From Trogon surrucura (taxonomy: Eukaryota; Chordata; Aves; Trogoniformes; Trogonidae), in contig CM036618.1 in assembly GCA_020746105.1 (NCBI GenBank), forward strand, positions 110,547,808-110,611,807: DNA of 64,000 nucleotides, read 5' to 3'. Shown here in pieces: positions 12,216-24,500 of this stretch. Each line of letters opens with the position of its first letter. Positions within the stretch are counted from its first letter, which is position 1. The translations under genes were made by a program, and so were the position numbers. Below the pieces are notes generated by a model. That model had not been told where the DNA came from. It searched no databases and saw nothing but the letters and a program-made list of their open reading frames with translations.

Positions 12216-12421
12216 TGATGTGATGTTCAGTTTAGATTATTGGAGAACACCCTCTGAAAACTGCAGTAGTTATGGAACTGTGCTTTTAATTTTTTTTCTT
12301 ATTTATTAGGTGATAATAGTCTAATAATGGCCTTTATAGCTCCCTGGTAAAAATATTTAAATTTCTGCTGATGTGTTAATGCAGAAGGTGGGTGAGGTGG
12401 TGGACTAAGCACTAAGAAGCT

Positions 12422-12468
12422 AATGGATATTTGTAATATCCGTGTAATATCCATTGCAAATATCCGTG
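12422..12468. repeat. Inverted repeat with three AATATCC units
   Basis: AATGGATATT (12422-12431) and AATATCCATT (12446-12455) are perfect 10-bp inverted arms. AATATCC also recurs at 12435-12441, 12446-12452 and 12459-12465. It is a small AT-rich palindromic cluster without a known role. Confidence 0.6.
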
Positions 12469-13990
12469 GATGTTTTTAATATATCTACTAAGAGAATTGT
12501 GGCACTAGCCTGTAAGTATATTGCTTGCCAAATTACTACTTTTTTTTTTTTAAATGAGGTATTAATTATTTTAATGATTCTCTGCTAACACACAATAGCA
12601 TGCAAACAAATAGCGCACTGGATATGTTTTTCTTCCCTCTGTATTTTTGAGAAGACTCTGAGCATGCCCAGGCCATATTTGTGTTGTAAAACAGGCTTTG
12701 TCACCCCATTCTACCAAAGGAGTAAATATAATGACCAAAAACTTGCAAGTGTGCACGTGCATGTTCTTAGTCCTCTGTGCTGACTGAAGCTTTGCAAAAG
12801 GATATTTCATGCAACATGAACTGAGTGCTAAAATTACTGATGCGTGGCTGAGAGGTGTAAGCTAGTACGTAGCTGGCTAAAGAGGTGCTGAACCAGGAGG
12901 TAAAGTTACTTGTAAGGAGAACATTGGAGCAGAACTGGGGTTTGTCTCACTGTGTGAATTTTGTCGTTAACTCTTTGGGTTTTTTTAACTTAAAGGATTG
13001 AAAAACTGACATAAGCGTATGCATATAGCGCTGGCTGTAAACACAGCCCTCTCTGGTTGCCAATATAAATCTGCTCCAATGGCTTGGGGGCGAAGTAAAT
13101 TGTAGGGAGAGCAAAGCTATTTTTGACCAGCTATTTGAGCAGTTCCCTTTGCTTTCTTTTTTTTTTTTTTTTCCCCCCAGTGTCTGAGATGGTAGATAAT
13201 TGTGCCCATCCCTGCACTTAAATAGAAAATTTGAGGATGGTTTCCAGCACTAGTACTGGTAAGCAGAGGTGCAGGTGTTACCATTAAAAAAACTTTTGCA
13301 ATAGCTGGTGCAGAAGTGTACGAGCAGACGAAGAGAGGAGAAGAAATTGTTGCCGAGTTTTCTGGTGGAGGCACAAATTCTGCGCCCTGTGCTTGCTTGG
13401 CATCAGGCAGGGACTGGCAGGGCTCTGGCTCCTGTTGGGAAGCATAAAATAGATATGTCCTGTTGCCTTTCAGTGTCAACCACGTCAGGTGTCCATCGCT
13501 GCCCTCCAAAATGAGGAGTCTGGGCAAGCAGGTCTCCAGGGAGATGAGTGGTGTCACTGCGTGGACACGGTGGGCCTGGAGCCAGCTGGTGGTGGAGCTG
13601 GGAGACGACCAGACCGTGTGGGCGAGTTGGCCAGCCCCTTGCCTTTGCTTTGTAGGAGAAGGTGCAAGTGCAGGAAGCCATGCCTGTTTACTAAAAACCG
13701 TTGTCAGAAAGCATCCAGTAACTGCATAGAGCTGTCTGGTGAGATCGGATATGGACACTGCCCTGCGCTCGCAGCTGAGCGCTCGCAGTAGGAGCTGGGG
13801 CGTGAAGCCAGAATGATAGCGTGTACTGGGACAGGCAGCTGAGTTGGAGTGGCTTGGTTTTCTTTTGTAGTTGTTATTTGGGTTTTTTGAGGGTTTTCTT
13901 TAATATTTAATGTGAATGTCAGCCTGCTGGTAAACTGCATCCATGGTTGGAGCATCTTAGGCTTATAGCAGGCTGGCAGAGCCCTTGGAT

Positions 13991-14028
13991 ATGTGTGTGT
14001 GTGTATATCTATCTATATATATAGATAT
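13991..14028. repeat. TG/TA/TATC microsatellite
   Basis: A compound tract of TG dinucleotides followed by TATC and TA units. A short GTACACACACATAC stretch follows at 14040-14053 and could pair with the TG part. Confidence 0.8.
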
Positions 14029-14960
14029 AAAAACTCCTATGTACACACACATACCACATCTGTAGAATGGTTTTGTGGGTCTGTACTTCTGGTACAGCTG
14101 TGTTGGCCAAAGCTTTAGATGCAGAAAGCTCTAACATGGTCTCATCAGCAGGAAAAAAACAGCTGTTGCCATAACACAGCTTTCTAGATGATCCCTTTGT
14201 AAACTCTACAAGCAAGAAGATGTTTTTGTTAGTGCCTCTAAAGCATGGGCAGCACCTGCATTTTGGGTGGCTGTTTTTTATAGAAAATATTTTTTTTGTT
14301 ATTTTTGTCCTTTATTTTTTATCATGTGAAAGCCGAAAGCCCTCATAGAAGGGGAAAAAAAAGGTCCTTTGGACCTGGGCAGCTCTGCAGGATCCGATTG
14401 AGGAACTGGTAGGCTGGCCAGATCTTTCCCTGGTAAAAACGTGAGGCAGTACTTGGGATTGAATGTGACTTGTAGGGCATTGTAAACATTTCATTTGTGC
14501 TGATACCAGAAGTTCACTTTACGCTGATTTAAGTGTTGAAGCTTCTTTTTTACTCTTTGGGCACCAAAGGCTTCTAAATAGAGTCAATTTACAATATGAT
14601 GCAACTAAAAGGCTAATATGAGATCTGAATGGATTAGATACTATCTGTTAAGGCCTTTTTCAGATTTCAGATGTTGACATCAAAATATCTATTACTTACG
14701 TGTCCAAATGGGTGTTTCAAGAATCTACTTGCTTCTGACAGGAGTTTCAAAGTGCTTACCTTGTTATAAACTGAGGAGAGTCACCAGAAGCTACCAGTAG
14801 ATTGCTGGGGGGGCTCATGCTGGATCCTGGCTCTCATCAGTGACTCCAGTGTTCCTGCCCAGCGTGGGGACGGTGCAGCCCCGCGTTTGGGTTTGGTGGG
14901 CTGCCACCGAATGTGATTTTGAAGGGTTGCATTGATTTCTGACCATCTCCTTTGTTGCAG

Positions 14961-15511
14961 ACCAATAAAGCTAAATGGGTCCAGTCACTGGAATGACTCC
15001 GGATAAGAAAGCTGAAACGCCAGGAGCAGAAAAAGCTGCAGGACTACGGCAGTGTCACGGCATGGGAAGCTTGCCTGACACAGGTGACGCCGGCAAGCCA
15101 AAGGCCACCGTGGTGGACAGAGATTCAGCAGACGACGAGCTCACAAATTTGAACTGGCTGCATGAAAGTACTAACCTTCTAACAAACTTCAGCCTCGGAA
15201 GTGAGGGTCTTCCGATCGTTAGCCCTTTATATGACATTGAGGGTGACAGTGTGCCATCCTTGTCACCGTCCTGCTACCAGAACCCTGAAAAAAAGTCCTC
15301 CACTTCCAAACCCCCTTACTCTTTCAGCCTTCTCATTTACATGGCCATCGAGCATTCCCCCAACAAGAGTTTGCCAGTCAAAGAAATCTACAGCTGGATC
15401 CTGGAGCGCTTCCCCTACTTCGCCACAGCCCCAACCGGCTGGAAGAACTCGGTCCGACACAACCTGTCCCTGAACAAGTGTTTCCGAAAGGTGGAGAGAA
15501 GCCATGGCAAG
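14961..15511 (+). CDS. FOXN2: FOXN2 exon with start codon and N-terminal half of forkhead domain
   Basis: Acceptor CTCCTTTGTTGCAG ends at 14960, the ATG is at 14975 (14 untranslated bases before it) and the donor is AAG|GTGAGA at 15511/15512. It encodes 179 codons ending in SHGK, phase 0. It includes the [20 protein letters not shown] segment conserved in FOXN2/FOXN3 and the recognition helix. The frame continues open past the donor to 15628, but that is intron read-through. Confidence 0.95.
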
Positions 15512-18500
15512 GTGAGACCTGGCGGGAGGGAGGTGGGCCAAGTCCGAAATTCAGGGGGAAATGGAGGAGACTTTGCTATTCCTGAGGACTTTTGGGGGTT
15601 TGGCTTTTTACCTTTCTGTGTCCTCTAATGCTTTTATATAGAGCTGGTTGGAAACGCCACTTCTGATGAATCACAAGATGACAGAAGTCACTTGGTTTTC
15701 TTCTTTCGTGCTGACCTGGGCAGAGCTAGCTGTGCTGCATCCCTGTTGAAGCTGGCTGACACGCTATTGCAAGGGACCCTGTAAGGGTCCCACTTGCTTG
15801 TAATTTTGTTGGACTGCAATACCCAGCCTGAAATTTCAGACGTCTGTTTTAGGATGTCTTTTTGCCGAAGCTTCTGAAACCAGCACTCTCCCTATTTTCC
15901 AATGCTGACATTTGGAGGTGTGTTCATCCTTCCTTACTATTCAGCAAGGCCACAGCTACGGTTGCACCGTGAAGCGGAAGAGGCGGTGAGATGAGAAGCA
16001 GCTTTCCTGCTTGGCTCACGTGGGTGTTGCCTGTTTGGGTGCAGATGTGGTCTCCTACAAGACACCCTTGTTTGCAGGCACACTGTACATACGTGGCTGA
16101 ATGTTTCTCTATCTAACAACTGTCTTGAATATTAAGCTGACTTTCACTCGTGATCTTCTTTTACACTTAGCACAGTTCTAGCTTTCCAGTAACAATCTTA
16201 ATACCCGCATTTAATGTACCATGTTTCTTTAACCCCTGTCATAACATAAGAGTATGTCTCTGCGTGGTGCAGACCCAAGCTTTGCTTCATAAAGTCAAGG
16301 ATGCTCTTTTCCCTACAAATTCTTTCTTCTTCTGAGTTGTATGATTTTCCTAGTGACTGTAATTTCAACAAACCACATACCAAAAGTCAACAAACTAATC
16401 CCAGACCCATGTGTTTGGAGGTCAGCCTAAGTGGTAACAGGTTTGTTATCAGAAATGCAAGCGATGCCTGGCATGCCTGACCGCCTCTCGCTGTAGATAG
16501 AGGTCCTGGAGCTGAGTCCCGTGTCCCCTGACGTGGGGAAGGACTGCCTTGTGTTGTTGGGACCGAACGTCGCCACTTCTCAACATCCCTGCTTTTCCAT
16601 TAAGTTGTTAGCGTGGTGTTTTCCCAAGCAGCAGTTTTGGTCTGAGAAAAAAAAAAAAAAAATTACTTTTTGCTGCTGTGTGGCGAGTCCTGCCGAGTGT
16701 TAGGACGGGTTTTTGATGTGGCTGTAATGGGGTAATGGAGGTGCTGTGAGCTCTGCTTGTGTGAGGGACATGGGTCTGAGCCACGACCAGGTGACAAAAG
16801 TGCCCTTAAAGGACTGGGTGGCTCTGCCCAGAAAGGGAGACATGAGTTTCAGAAGAATTAGGGCAGGGAAGAGAAATATAAATTGGTATATGAGTTCCTG
16901 CTGTCTGCGCATCTGTCCGTTAAAGCTCAGCTGTTTCCAACCTGGAAACCCTCATGGTTTAGGAGTTACCAGTCAAACCTCACATCTTGGAATTTGGGAG
17001 GCAGGAGCATGAGACTGCCTGATCCTCTGCTTACCCTGGCAGCTCCACTAGTGTTGCTGGGCTCAGAGGATGGCTTGCTGCTAGATGTGACATGTCTAGC
17101 AAGAAAAACAAAATGCAGAATAGCTACCACCACTACCAGTAAAATGATGCTGATGTGCTCTGTCAGCATTTTCCCAAGGCTCCAGAGACAGCACAGCTCC
17201 CTATTTCTTGAAGAACAGAAACTGCATTTACCACAAAAAAAATCCCCAAAAAAGCCCATCCTGAAAGTTTGCTGAAACTTCCTCATTTTCAGCAAACAGT
17301 AATTAAATCTTTACCCTCTGCCCTGCTTAGAAAAGGACCGAATGAGGGTGCTGCTCCAAATTCTCTCTGCAAAATAAGTCCGTGGCATGCAGCAGCACAC
17401 GCAGACTCCCTGGCACTTGATCTGGCAGATGACGGGAATGCTGGAGAACCTTTTGGACAGGCTCCTCAGGTGTCATTTCTTGGAGCAAGCAGCAGTAGCC
17501 TACAAACTCATTTTGCCACTTGTGTTGCCTGTGACTGTGTGCTGGCCATGCCTCTCAGTGCTCCTCTGAGAGAGCAAGATAATTTCATATTTTCTTCCTT
17601 TTTTATTTTTGTTAATGGCATCTTCATTGTGTTGTCTTGAAGGGAGCATGTAGTCAGCTTGCTTCTTCTATCCCAAGTGCCCATGGGAGCATCCCAAGTG
17701 CCTGTGGAAGCAGAGAGGCCCAGGGCATGTTGCATGAGAAGAGGATGGTTTATTTTGTAACGTCAGGGTCAGAAGGGTTTTAAAACCTGCCAAATGAATC
17801 TGGGAGGCATGTAAATATCTGATAGGATGGGAGAGTCTGTGCCCTCACATCCGAGGGCAGGCTGCTTTCTGACACCTCCCTGGCTGTTGGTGCTGGCCGT
17901 CAGCTACAAAACCATCCCTTGGAGGTCTGGCAGCAAAAGTAGGAACAGTCTGTCCTCACTTTTGCCATCGTGCTGCTATTTTGGTTTGGACTGGGAGCTC
18001 ACTTCCAGGCCGTTCTCCTGTTTCTTTTCCCACTTTACCCCACGTGAGCTGTCACTGCAAAGCGGTTTGGGGACACACGGACTGGATTCACTCGGGCTGG
18101 AGCTAACCTGGCAGAGGTGCTGCAGGAACGTGCTTGCTGTGCCCCTGATTGCTCCTGGATGTTGTCTACAAGACTCTGCTGCAGCAGATCTGAGTTAGGC
18201 ATCCAAGGCACATGTGGGTGACCTCTCAGTGCCGACTTTCTCGCTCCGCAGAGCCGTTGCCACCGAGCTGTGCCACATCACATTGCAGGCGTAGCTGTGG
18301 ATGGTCCGTCTTGTTTGTGCGTATCTTCTTATCAGCCAGCAGCTGCTGTTGCAGCAGGCTGCGGGCGTTTGGGAGTCTAGGACAGCATTCAGCTGATTCA
18401 GAGATTAGGGGAAGGCTGCCCGTGCTTGTATCGCTGAAAAAAATATTGTATATGTTACAGTTTTCTTTTACTGAGCTGAATGAAGGGTGCTGAAGAGAAA

Positions 18501-21500
18501 GTAACTTCCTTAAGATGCCTTATGAGCCAGCACTGTGGTCGGGAGGAGGAACTTCTCGTGCCATGGAAATGGGCTGTACGTACGTCACACCGCTGCTAAA
18601 ATATCCATTACCCTTTCTGTATGCACGTGCTGTATCTAAGTGGTTTGTCAGGATTTACCCCAAACAATAGAATTCCAAGCTGAAATACCCTTTCTTACGA
18701 GAGTTGCAGCTGAGCTCATGTCTGCAGTCATCCAGAGAGATGGAATTTCTTCTCTGGTAATGGTGGTTTGGAGCAGATGAACAGCAAGGGGATGCTGCTG
18801 GAGCCCATCCCTGGGACAGCTGCTTGCCTTCCAGTGCACCTGCTGGGGCCCTGGTGCCCCTGAAGATGTGGAGGTGTGATCATGAGCCAGCAATCCTCAG
18901 AACATACAGCTGGTGCTCTTTGCATCTTAAGTGCTATCATGCAGCTGTGGGGCTGGGAAGAGAGGTCTACAGTGGGGAATTGATTTTTTTTATTTTTTGG
19001 GGGGGAGAGCAGTGTGTGATACATAGCACAGGAGGACCTGAAGTGAAGAGTGGTTTGGAGTAGGAAGCCCTGAATAGTCTCCCTGCTCTTTGCTGGACTT
19101 GTTTTTACAGTTGTGGGTTTGGGGATACCATTGGGGAGGAAAGATGTGAGGAGGCAGGAGCAGCATCTGCATCAAGCACCGATGTGGCATGCTGCTGCTT
19201 GCTTGGATGTGGCCCTGCCAGTGGTGTTTCCTCTGACGGGGCTTTAATATCTTCAGAAGATCTCCCTTTCTTCTTGACAGATAAGTGTTTAGGTTTGGGG
19301 TTTTTTTTCTTTTTTTTTTCTTTTTCTTTCTTTTTTTAAATGATAGAAGATGGTGGTAAACACTCTGCGTGGCTGTTCAAGTATTTGGGCAAAGAACAGG
19401 TCACACCCATAAGTCTGTAGAGGTAGGAGAGAGATGTCTATTACCTGATAAATCTCTTGGATGAATAGACAATGCACCTCTGCACACACATGTATTTTTC
19501 CAACAGTGTTCACCTAGCTCGGGTGGAAGCAGGTGGTGAGAACTGCCTGTACCTGATGGAGCGCTGAAGTTGCTCCCCAAGGCTGAAGCTCATGGAGGGC
19601 TTTCTGCTCCTCTTTGATCACTTCTTGGGCTTTCCTCGCTGGACTGGCCATATTCACTGGTTGTACTTCACTGCTGGCAAGGGAGGGACTGTGGTAGCCT
19701 GGTGGTAGTGGTAAAGGACAAGGCTGCACCATGGTGGGCATTTTGTTCCCAACCCGTGTTGCTGAAACCAAGCCCTGAAATTCTGGAGGCTGGAAACTTA
19801 TTCTCGTTATAAAATAGCCTCGATGCTTGAAAAGGTGGGAATTATTCTCCTTCCTTTATTTGCCTAGATAAAAACCCACAAGTCTAATTAAAAACATTAG
19901 AAAGATGCAGAAAAGATGACAAATCAAAAAATAATCTCTGAACAGTATAACTGCCCAGCTCGTTTTGAGATGGGAGAGTCAAAACGGTCTGGTGGCTGCT
20001 CTGTGCTCCCTCTGGAGGAACCTTCCCCTAGATATTAAATAAAAGTTAACACCTGCACTTCAGCTAGCACATCAACAATTGCCCCACTGTTGATGTGAAA
20101 TAGTAACCTCCAAAGGCAGTTTAGCATTTCAGGTTGTCTTAGGCTTTGCTAGGAGAAGTGGCACAGTCTGTTTTTGTCTCTGTGGTTAGAGCACTGGTTT
20201 GTTTTAAAGCTGGGCGTGTCAGTGTTCCATGGGTTTTCCAGTTTCTTCTAAAGCGTGACACCAACTTTAGACCTGTGCTGGGTTTCCACTGTGCGTCTTT
20301 GCTCAGCAGCAGATGCCTTGAGTAGCCCCTGGGCATCATCTCTTTTGCTCAGTGTCTGCTTTTAGTACAAATAATGGTGAGTGGAAGAGTGGTTTCACAT
20401 TACCCCTAACCCAATCTAACCACCCAAAGAAGGAGTCGACCTCTTTATTGCCTCTTGCATTGGGTTGAGTGCCCGTATGGCCTCAGGGGGTGTGCTGTTA
20501 AGTACTTACCCAAAATCCTTGTGTTGTCAGGGCAGCAAGCTGGTGGCTGGGAAGATGAACAAAGGAAACTCACCCCAGTCTGACTGCAGGCCCCAGAGGA
20601 ACTGAGTTAGGTGTCAAGTGGAAGTGCTCGCCTAAAGCAGTGGATGAAACAGTGGAGAGCAGGGGTTTGCTTTTCAGGGGAGTTACTGCTGCTCCCTGAA
20701 CATCAAAGCTACCAAAGAGAAGAGGGAGGGGGGAAAAATAAAAAAAGGCAGAGTTGAGCAAGTTCAGGATGCTGGAGGAAGAGTCTGGATCTGGGAGAGG
20801 TGCAGGGAAGGGTTCAGGGTGTTAGTCCGTCCTTGAAGGGATGGACGGACGGATGAATGCAAAGATTCAGGTTAAAAAAAAATAACTTGCAGGTGCTATA
20901 GCTCAGCGATCTTTATGAAAGGCAGTGGCTTCAACTAAAATTACAGAGCAGCATCTCTCTTTCTCAGCTGGAGCCTTCCCTGAGTTGTTTTTTCACTACT
21001 GATAAAAAAAGTATTTCCTCTTTTCAGTAAAAGCCCCATGAGTTAAATAGGACCACAGACCCACATGTTTTGTGGGTCTTTTTCAGTCTTAAGTGATGCA
21101 TCATCCTTCCATAAAACTGTATTAATACCCCAGTGATGCTGACATGAGGCCAGCTGGCCTCTGTGGGCCTGCAGGAGGTGCTCCATGAAGCTTGGGTTTC
21201 TACTTTGAGACTTTTCTCCAAAAAATCCTCTAGAAAGATCTTCCTGTTCAGACATAGAGCTGCCCCATCCTTTTGTCACTCCTACGGCCATTCCTGTAAC
21301 ATCTATTTTTTCCAAAACAAGCCTGGCACTGCTACCTACAGAGCTGTTAGCTGATCTATCCTGTCACTGCTTATAGAATTGTTTTGACTATTCTTATTTA
21401 ATTTTCCTCTTGCAAGAACTAGCAGACTTGAAAACCAGATTCTTTACGTAGTAAAGACGTAAAGAAACCCTTGAGAGGAGCAGGAGGTGCTTTATCTTGC

Positions 21501-24500
21501 TTAACTTTTGACATACCGAATTCATTATCAAGAATTACTAGCACATAGGCTTACATTGCTAGGTGTATCAAAAATTTATTAATTAAGTTTTCAGATTTTG
21601 AAAAATTGAGATTAAGCCATTTTGTTGCTGGACATCTGGCAAGATGCCTTTACAGAATGGTGTAAAATTAAATGAGTATGTGGTCATACAGGGGAGTGGT
21701 GCCTTGTTTTCTTACTTAGAAAGCTGTTAATCAAAAGACTGCTGATCAATTCACCGATGCCTGGGCAGATCCTTACACTCGGAGCTGTATGTACCAAGTG
21801 TTAAAGTTTACAGCTTTCAGTGGACAAACATGAATCGAAATGGGGCTTTTTAGAGAAGGGGCTTTGGAAACGTTGCCCCAAGCTGCAAGACAGGTGCTTC
21901 CGTACTGTGTAAGGAGGGTCTTGGGGACCATCCGCTCGGTTTGGGAGCGTCCACTTTTCATGCAGGTGCCTGAGGATGGTGTCCACTGGCTGTCCACTGT
22001 GCTGCATCTTGGCAATATTAAATTAGAAATGACTGACCCCTGCATATTCTAATTTGCAGTACTTCTTTCTTGCAGGTGAATGGAAAAGGTTCATTATGGT
22101 GTGTCGACCCCGAATATAAACCTAATCTCATCCAGGCACTGAAAAAGCAGCCTTTTTCCTCAGCACTTGCGTTTTATACTCCACCAGCGTCACCACCAAG
22201 GTAGGTGGATTTTTGCATCCGTTTCCTCGTTTTTTCATCCGAGTAGGGTGTGTGGTTACGTTACTTCACGTAGCAGAGGGAACGCCCACGTGGATGTTGA
22301 TGTGTTGTTACCGGCTGCCGCTTGAGAGAAGAGTTTGAGTGGGGCTTAGTTGGGACAGGCTGTATGAGGAAGGGGGATGCAATGAGCTCGGGCTTCCCAG
22401 GCGGCAGATCTGGGGTTCGTGTCCAAGTCTTTGTCATTGTGGGAGAGTCTAAAAGGAGAAGTTTGAGGCTGTGCTGGGTGCTTACTGGTGAGCCCATTTC
22501 TCTGGAGGGTGGGCAGTCCTGGGAACTGGAACAAAATTCTCCTTCGAGCACAGTTCACCAAGTCTGATCCAGGATGTCTGGTGCTGCTTGCGGGGAAGGA
22601 GGTGGTGTCTTCTCTAAGTCATTCACCAGGATCTAGAATGTATATATTCTATGCTGTTGTCAAAACAAAAAAATCAACTTTTCTACAATCTGAAGTGCTC
22701 AGAGGATCTAGTCTAAGAGAGATGTGTTTTTCTCCAAGGCTGTTTAAAGCATTTCGTAGCAGGGATGGGAAGAACAGCCTTTACCATAAATGTACTTGGG
22801 GTGGAGCACGCAAGACTTCTGGAATTGGGGCTTCCTCATCTGACGCATTTTAAGATTAGGCAATAGTTTTTGGGAGAATTTGAAGTCAGCGTCATGTGTC
22901 CTCGGTAGAGGAAGAGGAACAGCAGCTGTGTCAACCTGTAGAGGTGGGACAGAGAGGAGGAGGAGGAGGACAGAAAGCAGGGAGGAACGCGTTGCTCTTG
23001 GTGAGCTCAGTTCTTAGGTAGACCGCATGGCCGGTTAATCTTGTTCAGCAAAGAATTTGGGTGAGATAAGAGATAATTAAGGTCTCTGTGCATTGCCCTA
23101 TGCCTTAACCTTACCACAAGGGCTTTCCTTAACAAACAGGAGAAACTGGCATTACTGGAGCAGGATGTACAACTGATGATATTCAGCAGATGTTCCTGAG
23201 GGTCCAAGGGGACATCGACCTTGGGAGCTGGCATCCCCATGCAAGCCTGGGCTGTCCAGCAGTGGCTGAAGATTCGTGTGGCGTGGGCTTTGCCCCTTGG
23301 GCTTGTAACCTGTGAGATGTAGCAGTGGTCTCTGACCTTCCAGCTGTCTTGAGCTGCAAAGGGTCATCTTAGGTTTGAACAAGCCAAGCAGAAGTGTCCT
23401 CTTTTCTAGCTTTCTGCTGTAACGGGAGCATTACTGACATAACCCTGAAGCGTTTTAAGTATTAAGAAATGGTCAGGTTGGAAAGTCTGAGATTTCTGGT
23501 GGCATTGTCAGGCTTTGTTTTATGAGAACAAAGATTATTGAAACTACTGTAATTGGACTCTAGAGGATAATGCTTTTACAGGCTTTAATGTTTCTACATC
23601 AGAGCATGGACTCCTGTTCTTCAGTACAACTCGAGTGGAAGTATGGCCCTTGAAAGCTTTGTTGATGCTTTGTGTCTATGTTAGCACGAGCAAAACTTTA
23701 AATTTTAGAGAATAGTACAGATGGGAAGGGACCTCTGGATGTTGTCTGTCCAGCCAGAGGAGCAGAGGATCAAGACAAACACAGTGTAGGTAGGGCAGGT
23801 TGTTCAGAGCCTTGTCCATTTAAGCTTTTAATACCTCCAAGATCTTCCAGATTAGTCCAACAATACAGGCATTGAAGTATGGTTTACTTAGCTTGTTTAA
23901 ATGCAGCGTACTGAAATTACTGAAATTTCATCTGAAGGCTGAAGGACTCGTGAGATTAGGATTTTGTTGTGGGTTAGGGCTGGGCCGGCCACTAACGCAG
24001 ACAGACGCTCTCTAACCCCCTCTTCCCCCCCAAACGGGAAGAGAAAAGGGAATGAGGCAGAGAGACTTACGGGTGAGAGAAGAAAAAAACTAGAACAGCT
24101 TTAATGAAAATAATAGGAATAATGGTAAAGAGATAAAAGTAAAGAATTATATACAACTATAGATAGTAGCCCGATATCAAACCCGACTCCCTCCCCCGAT
24201 AGCAATCCCCACTGGTGTTGCAGAGCAGGAGGCACTGGGGAAGCCCCAGGCTCAGCGACGACGGGGAGCTGGATACAGGGAGCTGGATTTGGGAACTCAG
24301 GATCCGGATCAAAAGCAGGAGGTCAGATGGAGTCCTCTCTGGACACCGGCCATTGCAGAGAAGGGGTGAAAAGGGCCGAAACTCTCGTGATCACTCAATT
24401 TATACTAAATATGACGTATATGGGATGGAATACTCTCGTTGGTCACCTGTCCTGTCTATTACCCCCTGGAGGTGCAACCTTTTACTTCCTTGTGACCCCT

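Larger units (their letters stand above)
64..14960 (+). other. FOXN2: FOXN2 intron 1
   Basis: About 14.9 kb between the putative 5' UTR exon and the first coding exon. It contains CR1 3' fragments (1036-1097, 1501-1648), a palindromic mini-insertion (1795-1850), an LTR (3966-4745), a longer CR1 fragment with an open reading frame (11597-12215), T-rich low-complexity tracts and a TG/TA microsatellite (13991-14028). I see no coding exon in the remainder. Two minus-strand open frames (5987-6601 and 13117-13758) have no recognisable product. Confidence 0.55.

Noticed and set aside
13117-13758. 213-codon open frame on the minus strand in FOXN2 intron 1
   Set aside because: No start context, domain, splice structure or family resemblance; the peptide ends in a poly-Lys run from a T tract. 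Open frames on both strands overlap it, as expected by chance in GC-richer intron DNA.
15512-15628. C-terminal extension of the first FOXN2 coding exon
   Set aside because: The open frame continues past a consensus donor, but the conserved HGK|VNGKG junction shows splicing to 22076.
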